In this document: positions 26,895 to 37,504 of the stretch, in pieces
How positions within the stretch are numbered: position 1 is the stretch's first letter
How the letters are laid out: every line of letters begins with the position of its first letter
Source of the DNA: Staphylococcus rostri
GTDB lineage: Bacteria > Bacillota > Bacilli > Staphylococcales > Staphylococcaceae
Direction: 5' to 3'
Length of the DNA stretch: 56,528 nt
NCBI RefSeq assembly: GCF_002902145.1
Contig: NZ_PPRF01000023.1
Coordinates: 1-56,528 of the forward strand
Translations under genes and position numbers: made by a program
The notes under the pieces: generated by a model
What the model was told of the DNA's origin: nothing
The model's database searches: none
What the model saw: the letters and a program-made list of their open reading frames with translations, nothing else

Positions 26895-27944
26895 CTAAAA
26901 TTGTGCGAGCACCTGACGAATAACTTCATTTTGTTCAGGGAATCCGAATGTAATACGGACACCGTTTGGAAAAGCACGCGCAATAATACCCGCTTTCAGT
27001 AGCGCTTCATCTAACTCAGCAACACGATCTGTTTCAACAAATACAAAGTTCGTTTGTGTTGGATATAGTTTCAATGTTGTATTCACATCATTAAACTTAT
27101 CACGTTCTGCTTTGTTCGCTGCCACTGTTTGTTGTAAGTAGCTTTGGTCTTGGAACGCAGCCAATGCAGCTTGTTCTGATAAGCGTGTCGTATTAAATGG
27201 TGGTCGAATCACATTCAACTTTTCCGCAAGTGGTGGTGGCGCAATAATATAACCGATACGTAAACCAGCAAGTCCATATGCTTTAGAGAATGTACGTAAC
27301 ATCGCAATATTGTCGTATTTCTGCATTAAAGCGACTGTGTCTGGGTAGTCGTCTGCTGTCACATATTCTGCATACGCTTCATCAAATAAAATCGTTACGT
27401 TACTTGGGATTTTTTGAATAAATGCTTCAATCGCTTCGGCGTTATGATACGTACCTGTTGGATTGTTTGGGTTACAAATCCATACAAGTGCCGTTTTGTC
27501 ATCAACCGCATCAGCAATTGCATCTAAATCGAATGCCCCTTCATTTAACGGTACTTGAACAATATTTGCGTCTTCTACAACAGCATTATGGAAGTATTGT
27601 CCAAACGTCCCTTCACTCGTTACGACCTTATCTCCTGAGCGAATCACTGTACGTGAAATAATCACAATCATTTCATCTAAGCCCGCACCAAAAACCACTT
27701 GCTCTGGTGCAACTTGATAATGTTCCGCAATCGCTGCTTGTAATAGTGGCGCATTTGGTTCCGGATATAAAAATAAATCATCCACATGGGTTTTAATTGC
27801 CTCTTTGGCTTTCGGTGAAGGACCGTAGACATTCTCATTTGAAGCGAGTTTATGTAATTCGCCGGTAATGCCTAACTTTTTCTTCAACGCTTCTGGTGAT
27901 AAGCCAGGTGTGTATGCGCGTAACTGTGCTATTTGTGACTTCAT
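26895..27944 (-). CDS. hisC: Histidinol-phosphate aminotransferase HisC
   Basis: This PLP-dependent class I/II aminotransferase is 349 aa. It has the Schiff-base lysine in TFSKAYGLAGLRIGY, the NPNNPTG motif and the C-terminal NGVRITFG phosphate-binding arginine. It makes histidinol phosphate in histidine synthesis and related enzymes also act on aromatic amino acids. No other his genes are present here; staphylococci commonly keep one hisC apart from the his operon. GGAGG precedes the ATG by 8 nt. I looked for a T-box leader and found none. Confidence 0.93.
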   Translation of the reverse strand: MKSQIAQLRAYTPGLSPEALKKKLGITGELHKLASNENVYGPSPKAKEAIKTHVDDLFLYPEPNAPLLQAAIAEHYQVAPEQVVFGAGLDEMIVIISRTVIRSGDKVVTSEGTFGQYFHNAVVEDANIVQVPLNEGAFDLDAIADAVDDKTALVWICNPNNPTGTYHNAEAIEAFIQKIPSNVTILFDEAYAEYVTADDYPDTVALMQKYDNIAMLRTFSKAYGLAGLRIGYIIAPPPLAEKLNVIRPPFNTTRLSEQAALAAFQDQSYLQQTVAANKAERDKFNDVNTTLKLYPTQTNFVFVETDRVAELDEALLKAGIIARAFPNGVRITFGFPEQNEVIRQVLAQF

Positions 27945-27980
27945 AAATACTACCTCCAGTTAATTCTGAAAATTTAAAAT

Positions 27981-28009
27981 ATGTTAATTATTATAACGAT
28001 TAAAGTCAA
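27981..28009 (-). promoter_or_regulatory. hisC promoter
   Basis: On the minus strand TTGACT is separated by 17 bp from TAACAT, giving a short leader that ends in the strong hisC ribosome site. Confidence 0.55.
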
Positions 28010-28038
28010 AAATAGCTAGTGTCGATTATATTTCCATT

Positions 28039-28073
28039 TAAAAAACGCAGAGGGAATTTTCCCCCTACGTTTA
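28039..28073 (-). terminator. Terminator of the osmolyte transporter operon
   Basis: AACGTAGGGGGA pairs with TCCCTCTGCGTT on the minus strand, followed by TTTTTTAAAT. It lies 5 nt past the permease/binding-protein stop. Confidence 0.85.
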
Positions 28074-28077
28074 GACA

Positions 28078-29592
28078 TTAATCAATAATATTGTGTTTTT
28101 TAAGGTATTCTTTGGCAACATCGTATGGACGTTCCCCTTTTTCAGCAACACGATAGTTCATCTCTTGCATTTCTTCATCGGTAATTTTACCTTCTAGCTT
28201 GTTCAATGCCTTCACAATATCAGGATGTTTCTCAAGAAAGTCCTGCTTAAACAACGGAGCACCTTGATATGGTGGGAAGACGTGTTGGTCGTCCTCTAAC
28301 ACGACCATATCGTATTGTTTCAGTTCCGCATCTGTTGAGTAGGCATCAATCAAGTTGATTTCACCTTTTTCAACAGCTTGATAGCGTAATTTCGGCTCCA
28401 TCGTTCTTACATTTTCAAAATTTAAATCATACGTTTTTTGGACTTTTGGATAGCCATCTTCACGGTCGTTAAATTCAAGCGTAAAGCCTGGTTTTATTTC
28501 ACTTTCCACACGTTTCAAGTCACTGATTGTTTTTAAATCATGTTCTTCCGCGAACGACTTTTTAACCGCTAATGCATACGTATTATTGTATTTCATCGGC
28601 TTCAACAACGTCATATCGTATTGGGATTCTAAGCTTGAACGTGCTTGGTCATAAACTTTCGCAGCATCATTAGACTTCGGTGTTTCTTTCGTCAGTTCGC
28701 CTAAAACAGTCCCTGTAAATTCCAAGTAACCATCAATTTCATCTGATTTTAACGCATTGAAAAGGAACGTTGTTTTGCCCATACCGTCCTTCACATCAAC
28801 CTTATAGTCGGTATCTTGCTCGATAATCAATTTATACATATTCGTAATAATCGACGGTTCGGTTCCTAACTTACCGGCAATCGTTATCTCATTATCTTTA
28901 TGTGCAAGCATTGGCGCAATTGACACGCTCAACATGATAACGAGCACGACGCCTAATGTTACCATCATTTTGCGATACGACACGTTACTTAGCACGCGTA
29001 ACAAAATATCGAACAGAATCGCAAGCAAGGCAGCTGGAATGGCACCGATTAAAATAAGTGACGTATTGTTGCGGTCGATACCTAGTAAAATTAAGTCACC
29101 AAGACCGCCTGCTCCGATTAATGCCGCAAGTGTCGCAGTACCGATGATTAAGACCATTGCGGTACGAATCCCTGCCATAATGACAGGCATGGCTAATGGC
29201 AGTTCGACACGCAGCAATCGACGTGCTGGCTTCATGCCAATCCCTTTCGCTGCTTCGATTAGTGAGCCATCTACACCAACGATACCCGTATAAGTGTTAC
29301 GCAATATCGGCAATAACGCATAAATAACCAAGGCGATAACGGCTGGTACCGTCCCAATACCGAATAACGGAATCATTAAACCGAGTAATGCTAATGACGG
29401 AATCGTTTGAAGAACCGCAGCAACATTAATAATCGGTTCTGATAACTTCGGTGTTTTCGTCAATAAAATGCCTAACGGTACGCCAATCAATACGGCAATA
29501 AGCAACGCAATAAATGATAGCTCGATATGTTCAAGCAATGCGTTGAATAGTTCGTCCTTTCGTTCAACGAGTGTTGATAACAATGTATTCAT
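28078..29592 (-). CDS. Fused permease/substrate-binding protein of a betaine/choline/carnitine ABC importer (OpuB/OpuC-like)
   Basis: A 504-aa fusion. Residues 1 to about 215 are a BPD-type permease with the EAA-like loop (EAAKGIGMKPARRL). Residues about 235-504 are a periplasmic-type glycine betaine/choline binding domain (DNEITIAGKLGTEPSIITNMY, DAYSTDAELKQYDMVVLEDD, FPPYQGAPL) tethered outside by the membrane part. Such fusions occur in firmicute osmolyte importers. It overlaps the ATPase gene by 4 nt (ATGA). The substrate could be glycine betaine, carnitine or choline; not decidable here. Confidence 0.92.
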   Translation of the reverse strand: MNTLLSTLVERKDELFNALLEHIELSFIALLIAVLIGVPLGILLTKTPKLSEPIINVAAVLQTIPSLALLGLMIPLFGIGTVPAVIALVIYALLPILRNTYTGIVGVDGSLIEAAKGIGMKPARRLLRVELPLAMPVIMAGIRTAMVLIIGTATLAALIGAGGLGDLILLGIDRNNTSLILIGAIPAALLAILFDILLRVLSNVSYRKMMVTLGVVLVIMLSVSIAPMLAHKDNEITIAGKLGTEPSIITNMYKLIIEQDTDYKVDVKDGMGKTTFLFNALKSDEIDGYLEFTGTVLGELTKETPKSNDAAKVYDQARSSLESQYDMTLLKPMKYNNTYALAVKKSFAEEHDLKTISDLKRVESEIKPGFTLEFNDREDGYPKVQKTYDLNFENVRTMEPKLRYQAVEKGEINLIDAYSTDAELKQYDMVVLEDDQHVFPPYQGAPLFKQDFLEKHPDIVKALNKLEGKITDEEMQEMNYRVAEKGERPYDVAKEYLKKHNIID

Positions 29593-30548
29593 CGTACATC
29601 ACCCGCCTTACTTTGGGATAAGAAGCGGAATATATCTTCACGTGCTAAACGCCAACGTTGTGCATCAACTTCTACAATAACCGCTTCATGTGTCGCCAAC
29701 TCACGATACACATCACTTACAGCGTCTGCATGATGCACAACTGGTAAATGCAGACCTTCACCATCCGATACCGGTTCGCCTGCCAATTCGACAATTTTCC
29801 CCAGTGAGAAATGATTGAGTACCACACCTGTTAAATTACCAATAAATTCACGGACAAAATCGTTTTTCGGATACTTCACAAAGTCGTTCGGCGTACCAAT
29901 CTGTTCAACACGCCCTTGATTCAAGAGACAAATGCGATCACCCAACTTGAACGCTTCTTCAATATCATGCGTCACAAAGACAATCGTTTTGTTAATTTTG
30001 CTTTGTAAAGCCAGCAAATCATCTTGCAACTTCTCTCGCGTAATCGGATCTAATGCACTGAAAGGTTCATCCATTAAGATAACCGGTGGATCGGCTGCTA
30101 ATGCTCGCACGACACCGACACGTTGACGTTGCCCGCCTGATAATTCACTTGGCATACGGTCTCGGAATTGCTTGGGTTCTAGACCGACCATTTCTAGTAA
30201 TTCATCAACACGCGCATCAATCGCTTGCTTATCCCATTGTTTCATAAGTGGTACTTGTGCGATATTGTCACGAATGGACATGTGTGGGAATAAGGCGATT
30301 TGTTGTAACACATAGCCCATATCCCAGCGCATTTCATACACGGAGTAGTCGCTAATCGGCTTGTCTTTGAAATAAATATAGCCTTCAGACAAATCGATGA
30401 GGCGGTTAATCATTTTCATCGTTGTCGTTTTGCCAGAACCAGATGGCCCGATTAGAACGAAAAATTCTCCTTCCTGTACTTCTATATTGACGCTATCAAC
30501 AACCGTTTTGTTGCCGTAGCGTTTAGATACATTTTCAAACTTAATCAT
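29589..30548 (-). CDS. ABC transporter ATP-binding protein, OpuBA/OpuCA-like
   Basis: A 319-aa ATPase with Walker A GPSGSGKTT, the signature LSGGQRQRVGVVRALA, Walker B VILMDEP and the QQIALFPHMSI Q-loop region characteristic of the betaine/proline (ProV/OpuA) class. After about residue 240 a short domain resembles a degenerate CBS module, which in OpuA/OpuC proteins senses ionic strength or cyclic di-AMP. It energises the fused permease/binding protein encoded by the next gene. Confidence 0.93.
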   Translation of the reverse strand: MIKFENVSKRYGNKTVVDSVNIEVQEGEFFVLIGPSGSGKTTTMKMINRLIDLSEGYIYFKDKPISDYSVYEMRWDMGYVLQQIALFPHMSIRDNIAQVPLMKQWDKQAIDARVDELLEMVGLEPKQFRDRMPSELSGGQRQRVGVVRALAADPPVILMDEPFSALDPITREKLQDDLLALQSKINKTIVFVTHDIEEAFKLGDRICLLNQGRVEQIGTPNDFVKYPKNDFVREFIGNLTGVVLNHFSLGKIVELAGEPVSDGEGLHLPVVHHADAVSDVYRELATHEAVIVEVDAQRWRLAREDIFRFLSQSKAGDVR

Positions 30549-30684
30549 CGTCTCACTTCTCTTTTTATTTTTAACAGTTTATATGTATCCATTACCCCAC
30601 ATACGAAACTATTATCATTATTTAAACACATTTTCTAAAAAAAATAATCTTATTTGTTTATCATATTTACTTAATATATCGAAC

Positions 30685-30716
30685 AAAAACACTGACACAA
30701 TATCATGCCAGTGTTT
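30685..30716 (-). terminator. Terminator after recQ
   Basis: AAACACTGGCA pairs with TGTCAGTGTTT on the minus strand and is followed by T-rich DNA. The gap up to the ATPase gene (30549-30684) otherwise holds AT-rich promoter DNA. Confidence 0.8.
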
Positions 30717-30723
30717 ATATGCG

Positions 30724-32502
30724 TTATGCTGTTGTTTTATAATCTTGAATGGCTTCTAAAAAGACAGGGCAGTAGTGTTTAAGCTTGTAACTGCCGACAC
30801 CTTCTATATGAATCATTTCTTGTTTTGTTGTCGGTTTACGTTTCGCAAAGGCTTCTAATGTGTAGTCTGAAAAGATATTGACAGGTGTTACGTTGAGCTG
30901 TTCACTCAATTGTTGACGCACTGTGACTAAACGTTCGAATAGCTTGCGATCGACACCTTCAACCGTATTGATTTTAACCGTCTCTTTTGACTTGCGACGA
31001 AATGGTGTTGTGTAGACATGATCGTCTTCTTTAAGTAGCTTCTTAACCGAATCATCACACATTAAAATGTCATCATGTGCATTCAAATATCCTTTAAAAC
31101 GCAATTCATCGATTAAATGATGTAACTCGCCCGTCGTGTAACCTTTCATGATGCCGTATGTGGACACTTGCTCAAAGCCTTGATGTTGAATGTAATCTGA
31201 ATGCTCACCGCGCAACACTTGAATGACTGTTTGGTGCGTTTCACATTGACCTAAACGTGCCACACAGCTAATGATCATTTTCGCTTCTTTCGTCATGTCA
31301 TATGTTTTATTTTTAGCGATACAATTACTACATTGTCCGCATTCTTCAAGGCGCTCATTCGGTTCGAAATAGTGCACGAGTGTCGCTTCCAAACATTTTT
31401 TCGTCTTTGTATAATGAATCATCTTCGTCAGCTTTTCGCCCATTTTGTCTTGATAGTCTTCGTCCGCTTTCGATGACGTAATAAAATATTCGTGCAAGCC
31501 AATGTCACGTTCGCTGAATAATAAGATACACTCACTTTCTAAACCGTCACGCCCGGCACGTCCCGCTTCTTGATAGTATGATTCTAAGTCTCCCGGCATA
31601 TTGTAGTGAATCACAAAGCGCACGTTAGACTTGTCGATGCCCATACCGAATGCATTCGTAGCAACAACGACACGTGTCCGATCGTATAGAAAGTCGTTTT
31701 GCGCGTCTTCTCGTTCTTTCGCTGTGCGACCTGCGTGATAGAACGTGGCAGACACACCGGCATCTTCTAATGCGTGATGTAATGCCTCGACTTGTTTGCG
31801 TGTCGCACAATAGACGACACCTGAATCTTGCGCATGGCGTTTAATGTAATCTACAACGAACTTCTCACGTTGATATGTTGGATTAACCTCAAATATCAAG
31901 TTGCGTCGCTTAATACTCGTCTTAACAACATAGTTCGGATGAATGTGCAAACGCTGCATAATATCTTGTTGCACTTCCGCTGTTGCTGTCGCCGTTAACG
32001 CTACAATCGCAAACTTTTGTGGTAAGCTCAGCACTGTGTTGATGACCGCTTGATAACTCGGACGGAAGTCATGGCCCCATTTTGAAATACAGTGCGCCTC
32101 ATCGAAAGCGACTAATGCAATCGATAAACGGCGTAACAACGAAACAAAACGCTGTTGTTCTAGGCGTTCAGGCGCAACGTATAAAAACTTAATGTCTCCC
32201 GCTCGCAGTTGCGCTTCAATCTCTTGTTGTTCTTTAACGCTTTGGCTACTATTTAGGTAGGCAGCTGAAATCCCCATTGTCTTCAGTTGATCTACTTGGT
32301 CTTTCATCAACGAGATTAATGGACTAATGACAAGCGTTGTTCCTGATAGCTTCAAGCCCGGCACTTGATAACACAGAGACTTACCGCCACCTGTTGGTAA
32401 AACGCCTAATGTATGATGTTCCGACAAGACGTGGTCAATAATCTCACGCTGTCCTGGTCTAAATTGTTGATATCCGAAATAATACGATAGGATCTCTTCC
32501 AT
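30724..32502 (-). CDS. recQ: RecQ ATP-dependent DNA helicase
   Basis: A 592-aa 3'-5' helicase with the Q motif (FGYQQFRPGQ), Walker A PTGGGKSLCYQ, DEAH box (FDEAHCISKWGHDFRP), the aromatic loop and motif VI QEAGRAGRDG. An RQC zinc-binding domain follows (CLEATL, CGQCSNC). The C-terminus has an HRDC domain (LFERLVTVRQQLSEQ to IEGVGSYKLKHY). It acts in recombination repair and fork processing. It follows the ABC-F gene by 10 nt, so both share a transcript. Start codon preceded by GAGGGG. Confidence 0.95.
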   Translation of the reverse strand: MEEILSYYFGYQQFRPGQREIIDHVLSEHHTLGVLPTGGGKSLCYQVPGLKLSGTTLVISPLISLMKDQVDQLKTMGISAAYLNSSQSVKEQQEIEAQLRAGDIKFLYVAPERLEQQRFVSLLRRLSIALVAFDEAHCISKWGHDFRPSYQAVINTVLSLPQKFAIVALTATATAEVQQDIMQRLHIHPNYVVKTSIKRRNLIFEVNPTYQREKFVVDYIKRHAQDSGVVYCATRKQVEALHHALEDAGVSATFYHAGRTAKEREDAQNDFLYDRTRVVVATNAFGMGIDKSNVRFVIHYNMPGDLESYYQEAGRAGRDGLESECILLFSERDIGLHEYFITSSKADEDYQDKMGEKLTKMIHYTKTKKCLEATLVHYFEPNERLEECGQCSNCIAKNKTYDMTKEAKMIISCVARLGQCETHQTVIQVLRGEHSDYIQHQGFEQVSTYGIMKGYTTGELHHLIDELRFKGYLNAHDDILMCDDSVKKLLKEDDHVYTTPFRRKSKETVKINTVEGVDRKLFERLVTVRQQLSEQLNVTPVNIFSDYTLEAFAKRKPTTKQEMIHIEGVGSYKLKHYCPVFLEAIQDYKTTA

Positions 32503-32512
32503 GCTACCCCTC

Positions 32513-34387
32513 TTATTGTTCTATAATTTCTTCTAACTCGCTCCAACGTGTCATATCTGTTTCATATTGCGTTTCAAGTGCTGCACGTTCTTCGTTCAAT
32601 GTATGAATTTTCGAGTAGTCTGAATGTGCTGCGACCATCTCTTCATCAATTTCTGACAAACGTGTTTCAGCTTCCTCGATTCTCTCCAGCAATAACTCAT
32701 ATTCACGTTTTTCTTTATATGACAAGCCACGTTTCTTCGGCTTTTTAGGTGCTGGTGTGGCGGGTTGATTTTGAACTTCTACAATCGCCTCTTGTTCCTT
32801 TTTATACGCTAAATAATCTTCAAAACGTCCTAAAATCATATCGACTTGACCGTCATGAATGTACCAATAACAATCAACAACCTTATCTAAGAAATAGCGG
32901 TCGTGGCTCACAGTAATGACTGTCCCACCAAACGTCTGAATATAATCTTCCAAAATCGTTAATGTTTCAGTATCCAAATCATTCGTCGGTTCATCTAATA
33001 GTAAGACGTTCGGTTGATGCACAAGTAAGCGCAATAAATAGAGGCGTTTTTGTTCACCGCCAGATAACTTGTACACTTTCTTACCGTGCGTTTGTGTTGG
33101 AAATAAAAATTGTTCCAACAGTTGCGTCACTGAAACCGTCGTTCCATCTTTCTGCTTCGCCACTTCTTGTTCTTCACGCAAAAAGTCAATCATGCGGATA
33201 TCTTGATTTAAACGTTCATCCGTTTGTTTGAAGTATGCGACCTTTACCGTCTGCCCCACTTTCAACACACCGTTATATGCCGTATCTTCACCCGCAAGTA
33301 TATTGAGTAACGTCGTTTTACCCGCACCATTCGTTCCAACAATCCCGATTTGTGCCCCTTTTTGAATAATCGTCGTAAGATTTTCAAAAAGCGTACGACC
33401 ATTGATTGTTTTACTGATACCTTCAAGTTCAAACACCTGTTTACCGAGACGTGAATGTGCGAGATTCAATGCCCCTTTCTCTTGCATATGATGTGACTTC
33501 ACTTCTTGTTCTAGCGCTTTAAAACGATCTTGTCGTGCTTGTTGTTTCGTCGTTCGCGCTTTTACACCCGCACGCATCCATGCCAACTCTTGCTTAAATA
33601 ACGCGCGTTGTTTCGTTTGTTGACGTGCGAGTACCGCTTCTTGTTCCGCACGCATCGCAATATACGCCTCGTAATTCCCCGGATAAGATGTCAACTTTCC
33701 ATGCTGTAACTCCACAATACGTGTCGCAACTTCATTTAAAAAGTAGCGGTCATGCGTGACAAATACGACCGTCTTCGGGTACGATTTGACAAAGTTAATC
33801 AACCAATGAATGGATTCAAAGTCCAAATGGTTCGTCGGCTCATCTAATAACAACAAATCCGGTTGTTCAATCAATGTACGCGCTAATACAACACGCTTTT
33901 GTTGCCCGCCTGATAACTCACCAATGCGTTTCGTTGTATCATGAATGCCGAGTTTCGATAAAATCGTCTTAATTTCCGCACTGTAATCCCAAGCTTCCAA
34001 CATATCCATCGTCGCCTGTGCTGCCATCATTGCTTCGAGCGCTTTGTCTGTTTGTTGTTCAGCATATGTTGCCGTCGCAAGTTCATAGCGCTTAATGGCA
34101 CGTAATGTTTCCGTATCCGCACTGTACACCACGTCATAGACTGTCATGTCTTCATCCAAAAATTGTTGTTGTGACGCATATCGAATACGGTACTGCTTCG
34201 GATGTGTCACTTCGCCATCAAAGTCTTCATCCATCCCTGCAATCACTTTGAGTAATGAACTTTTTCCTGTACCATTTATCCCTACCAAGCCGATGCGTTC
34301 TTTATCTGAAACTGCAAATTCTAAGTCATCAAATATCACTTTATCCGCAAAAGACTTGTTCAGGTGTTCAATTTTATACGCTGCCAT
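32513..34387 (-). CDS. ABC-F family ATPase (Uup/YfmR-like)
   Basis: A 624-aa soluble protein with two ABC ATPase domains (Walker A GINGTGKSS and GTNGAGKTT; signatures LSGGQQKR and LSGGEQKR; DEPTNHLD and DEPTNDLD), joined by the ABC-F linker and ending in a charged coiled-coil (about residues 560-624). This layout fits Uup/YfmR proteins, which act on the ribosome to relieve stalling. It is not a drug-resistance ABC-F by any visible feature. First gene of an operon with recQ. Confidence 0.92.
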   Translation of the reverse strand: MAAYKIEHLNKSFADKVIFDDLEFAVSDKERIGLVGINGTGKSSLLKVIAGMDEDFDGEVTHPKQYRIRYASQQQFLDEDMTVYDVVYSADTETLRAIKRYELATATYAEQQTDKALEAMMAAQATMDMLEAWDYSAEIKTILSKLGIHDTTKRIGELSGGQQKRVVLARTLIEQPDLLLLDEPTNHLDFESIHWLINFVKSYPKTVVFVTHDRYFLNEVATRIVELQHGKLTSYPGNYEAYIAMRAEQEAVLARQQTKQRALFKQELAWMRAGVKARTTKQQARQDRFKALEQEVKSHHMQEKGALNLAHSRLGKQVFELEGISKTINGRTLFENLTTIIQKGAQIGIVGTNGAGKTTLLNILAGEDTAYNGVLKVGQTVKVAYFKQTDERLNQDIRMIDFLREEQEVAKQKDGTTVSVTQLLEQFLFPTQTHGKKVYKLSGGEQKRLYLLRLLVHQPNVLLLDEPTNDLDTETLTILEDYIQTFGGTVITVSHDRYFLDKVVDCYWYIHDGQVDMILGRFEDYLAYKKEQEAIVEVQNQPATPAPKKPKKRGLSYKEKREYELLLERIEEAETRLSEIDEEMVAAHSDYSKIHTLNEERAALETQYETDMTRWSELEEIIEQ

Positions 34388-34500
34388 CCAACATACTTCC
34401 TTTTATCTTATAGATTTACTCGAATATATCTGTTAATCTTAAATCAGTTCTATTTATTATACCTTTTTTTCTATTCAAATGATACAAGGAGACCCGTTCT

Positions 34501-35316
34501 ATGTTAGATTACATTGCACATATTCCCCCGTTCTTGCAAGCGTTGTTAGCCGGGTTAATCACTTGGTTGCTTACCGCTTTGGGGGCAGCGACAGTGTTCT
34601 TATTCAAGACTGTCAACAACAAAATATTGAGCGTCATGCAAGGTTTTGCAGCGGGTATTATGATTGCGGCAAGTTTCTGGTCATTATTACAACCAGCAAT
34701 CGAAAGCAGTTCAGATAGTGCCGTACCATGGTTGCCTGCCGCTATCGGCTTTTTACTTGGTGGCGTCTTCATTCGTTCATTAGACTATGTGATTCCACAT
34801 ATGCACCGCAACGCACAAGACACGACGCAACGAGTAGAAGGTGTCGAAACAGGCCTCAGTAAAAATACGTTACTCTTACTTGCGATTACATTGCACAATA
34901 TTCCAGAAGGGCTCGCTATTGGGGTCGCATTCGGAGGCGTCGCAACAGGTAACGAACACGCGACATTACTAGGCGCACTCGGTTTAGCAATTGGTATCGG
35001 CATACAAAATATTCCTGAAGGTGCCGCGTTATCATTACCTATTCATGCTACGGGACAATCCCGTTGGAAAGCATTTAACTACGGTCAAGCATCCGCACTT
35101 GTCGAACCCGTATTCGCTACAGTCGGTGCTGCAGCTGTTCTTATCGTGACACCTATCTTGCCATACGCACTCGCATTTGCAGCAGGTGCGATGATCTTCG
35201 TTGTCGTGGAAGAACTTATTCCCGACTCACAATCAGGTGAAAACACCGACCTTGCTACATTAAGTCTCATGATAGGCTTTACTATCATGATGATTTTAGA
35301 CGTCGCATTAGGTTAA
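34501..35316 (+). CDS. ZIP-family metal transporter (GufA-like)
   Basis: A 271-aa membrane protein with about eight helices. The ZIP signatures appear in helices IV and V as HNIPEGLAIGVAFGG and QNIPEGAALSLPI, with the metal ligands H, N, E. A VVEELIPDSQ motif lies near the C-terminus. It likely imports zinc or another divalent metal. AAGGAG lies before the ATG. It is divergent from the ABC-F/recQ operon and ends at a strong terminator. Confidence 0.9.
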   Translation: MLDYIAHIPPFLQALLAGLITWLLTALGAATVFLFKTVNNKILSVMQGFAAGIMIAASFWSLLQPAIESSSDSAVPWLPAAIGFLLGGVFIRSLDYVIPHMHRNAQDTTQRVEGVETGLSKNTLLLLAITLHNIPEGLAIGVAFGGVATGNEHATLLGALGLAIGIGIQNIPEGAALSLPIHATGQSRWKAFNYGQASALVEPVFATVGAAAVLIVTPILPYALAFAAGAMIFVVVEELIPDSQSGENTDLATLSLMIGFTIMMILDVALG

Positions 35317-35330
35317 ATTAAATAAGCACA

Positions 35331-35364
35331 TTAAAGCGAGGTCGTTTAAACGGTCTCGCTTTAA
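35331..35364 (+). terminator. Terminator after the ZIP gene
   Basis: TTAAAGCGAG pairs with CTCGCTTTAA across a palindromic loop containing GTTTAAAC; T-rich DNA follows. Confidence 0.85.
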
Positions 35365-35382
35365 ATTTGATTAAATGTAAGG

Positions 35383-35470
35383 TTGGGATAAAAGCAGTAA
35401 AGATTTGAGCAGAACCGAACGAGAAAGTTAAGGGAATTGCAGTAGTTTACCGATTCTGACTAAGCTTTTG
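35383..35470. repeat. Dispersed intergenic repeat related to 26175-26230
   Basis: The stretch GGGATAAAAGC...GAGCAGAACCGAACGA reappears in inverted orientation around 26180-26225. It has no coding potential. It is a common style of staphylococcal intergenic repeat. Confidence 0.6.
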
Positions 35471-35510
35471 GCACGCGAGCAATCAAGAAACGATGGACTC
35501 CACCCCAAGC

Positions 35511-35560
35511 AAAAAGCGACTGGCTTTGCACATATACTTGTGCATAACCAGTCGCTTTTC
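35511..35560 (-). terminator. Terminator after ltaS
   Basis: AAAAGCGACTGG pairs with CCAGTCGCTTTT, with an inner GCACA/TGTGC helix. It lies just behind the ltaS stop. Confidence 0.88.
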
Positions 35561-35569
35561 TATGCGGCT

Positions 35570-37504
35570 CTATTTTTGACCTTTAGAACCTGCTTCATAT
35601 TTATATTTCGTTGGATCGATTTTTTTGAAATCTGGATTTTTGTAGAATCGGAATAAGTCACCGTTCAAGATTTTGTCTGAAACTTCAAGGTCTGTTTCAA
35701 CTTGTTGTTTCATTTGTTCTAAGTTAGACGGTGGTGTCTCCATTGGCTCATTATCTTTGTTACTGTAGACTTTACCGTTCACATATTTATAATCTTTCGT
35801 TACAAAGTCACCATTACGGAATGGTACGACTTCTTGGTGATCTTTAGACAACATATCCGTACCTAACATCAAGTAGTTCGATGTGTCGATACCAAGCAAG
35901 TGAAGTAATGTTGGCATGACATCAACTTGTCCTGCATAGGTTTCATCTACTTTCGGCTCAACACCTGGTGCTTTAATCCAGAAACCTGTTTTGTTTAAGT
36001 CGTTGAATTTTGCCGGTGTAATTGGTTCGCCTAATAACTCGCTCATCGCCTTGTTGTGGTTTTCTGAGATACCATAGTGGTCACCATAAAGAATGATAAC
36101 TGAATCATCATATAAACCACGGCGTTTCAAGTCGTTAATAAATTCCTCAACCGCTTCATCTAAATAGCGTGCCGTTTGAATATAGCCGTCTACCGTGTTA
36201 TTACCTGTATCACTTTTCGCAATTGTCGCATCTTCTTCACTCAATGTGAATGGATAGTGGTTCGTTAATGTAACTAAATGCGAATAGAACGGCTTTTTCT
36301 CTTTATCTAAGTACTCTGCTGACTCTTCAAAGAACTTCTTATCTTTCAATCCTAAGTTTTCTAAGTTCTCAGGTGACATATCATAGTACGTTGCATCGTA
36401 GAACTTATCAATACCAAAATGTCTATACACTTGGTCACGGTTCCAGAACGTTTTGTAGTCACCGTGCATCACGTTCGTTGTATAACCTTGTTGTTGATGC
36501 AAGATTGCTGGTAACGATTGGAATGTATTATCCCCTTTTAATGAAAAGGCTGATCCTTGAGGGAGACCATACAAACTGTTATCCATCGTGAACTCAGCAT
36601 CCGAAGTCTTACCTTGACCTGTTTGGTGATAGAAGTTTGGATAGTATCTAAAGTCATCTTGACCAGATGCAAGTTTATTTAAAAACGGTGTTACTTCCTC
36701 ACCATTCACTTTTTTGTTAATTAAGAACGTTTGGAAACTCTCTAAATGAATTTTAACAACATTCTTCCCTTTCGCTTTACCAAAATATGCTGGGTTCGGC
36801 TCTGTGTTTTTCTGTTTAGAGTAATTCAACACCTCTGTTAAATCATCTTCAGAAGCGAGCGCCTTTTGTTGATTATTTTCAATCGTTTTAACACCGTCAT
36901 ATACGGTAAAGTTATATGGACCTAAATACTTCACTAAATATTTATGGTCGAACGTACGCGTTAACAATTCTGGACGATCTGTTTCAGCAAACGCCAAGTT
37001 CAAGAAGAAGAGCGCAATCGCTGTTGCCATAACAACCGGCACAAACTTCTTATGGAAAACTTGTTTGCTCAACCATTTTTGTTTGAAAATCAACACAAAC
37101 AAGTAAACAAATGTATCAATGAAATACACAAAGTCATACCATTGGAACGATGCGCTCACCGCGCCGCCCATGGAGTCAACGTTACTCACTTGGTTCAATG
37201 TACTAAACGTAATAAAATCTGAGAAGAAGCGGAAGTACACAACATTGGCATAGAGTAAAAACGTCAGTAAAAAGCCACCAATGAACATGAACCAATACGC
37301 TTTTCTACCTTTGAAAAATAGAAAGACACTCAGAATCAATGCCACCAAACTATATGGATTCATCAATAATATTAAGTTTTGTACGAGTCCTTTAACGCCA
37401 AGTGACAAGTCCACGTAATAGGCAAAGTACGTTTTCAATGAAATGGTGAGTACCGTCAGTAAGAAAAACGCAAAAATCCCTATCTTTTTATTTTCTTTTT
37501 CCAT
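35570..37504 (-). CDS. ltaS: Lipoteichoic acid synthase LtaS
   Basis: LtaS polymerises glycerol phosphate from phosphatidylglycerol onto the glycolipid anchor at the outer membrane face. The 644-aa protein has five N-terminal membrane helices. Around residues 213-218 lies ALASEDD, a good signal-peptidase site matching the known release of the extracellular domain. The sulfatase-like domain has the catalytic threonine in [24 protein letters not shown], and [11 protein letters not shown] for metal binding. The sequence is complete. The 790 bp upstream hold the promoter region and repeat array 2. Confidence 0.97.
   Translation of the reverse strand: MEKENKKIGIFAFFLLTVLTISLKTYFAYYVDLSLGVKGLVQNLILLMNPYSLVALILSVFLFFKGRKAYWFMFIGGFLLTFLLYANVVYFRFFSDFITFSTLNQVSNVDSMGGAVSASFQWYDFVYFIDTFVYLFVLIFKQKWLSKQVFHKKFVPVVMATAIALFFLNLAFAETDRPELLTRTFDHKYLVKYLGPYNFTVYDGVKTIENNQQKALASEDDLTEVLNYSKQKNTEPNPAYFGKAKGKNVVKIHLESFQTFLINKKVNGEEVTPFLNKLASGQDDFRYYPNFYHQTGQGKTSDAEFTMDNSLYGLPQGSAFSLKGDNTFQSLPAILHQQQGYTTNVMHGDYKTFWNRDQVYRHFGIDKFYDATYYDMSPENLENLGLKDKKFFEESAEYLDKEKKPFYSHLVTLTNHYPFTLSEEDATIAKSDTGNNTVDGYIQTARYLDEAVEEFINDLKRRGLYDDSVIILYGDHYGISENHNKAMSELLGEPITPAKFNDLNKTGFWIKAPGVEPKVDETYAGQVDVMPTLLHLLGIDTSNYLMLGTDMLSKDHQEVVPFRNGDFVTKDYKYVNGKVYSNKDNEPMETPPSNLEQMKQQVETDLEVSDKILNGDLFRFYKNPDFKKIDPTKYKYEAGSKGQK

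Noticed and set aside
27945-28030. T-box or other leader before hisC
   Set aside because: Only about 40 nt separate the predicted start and the gene; no T-box sequence or antiterminator is visible.
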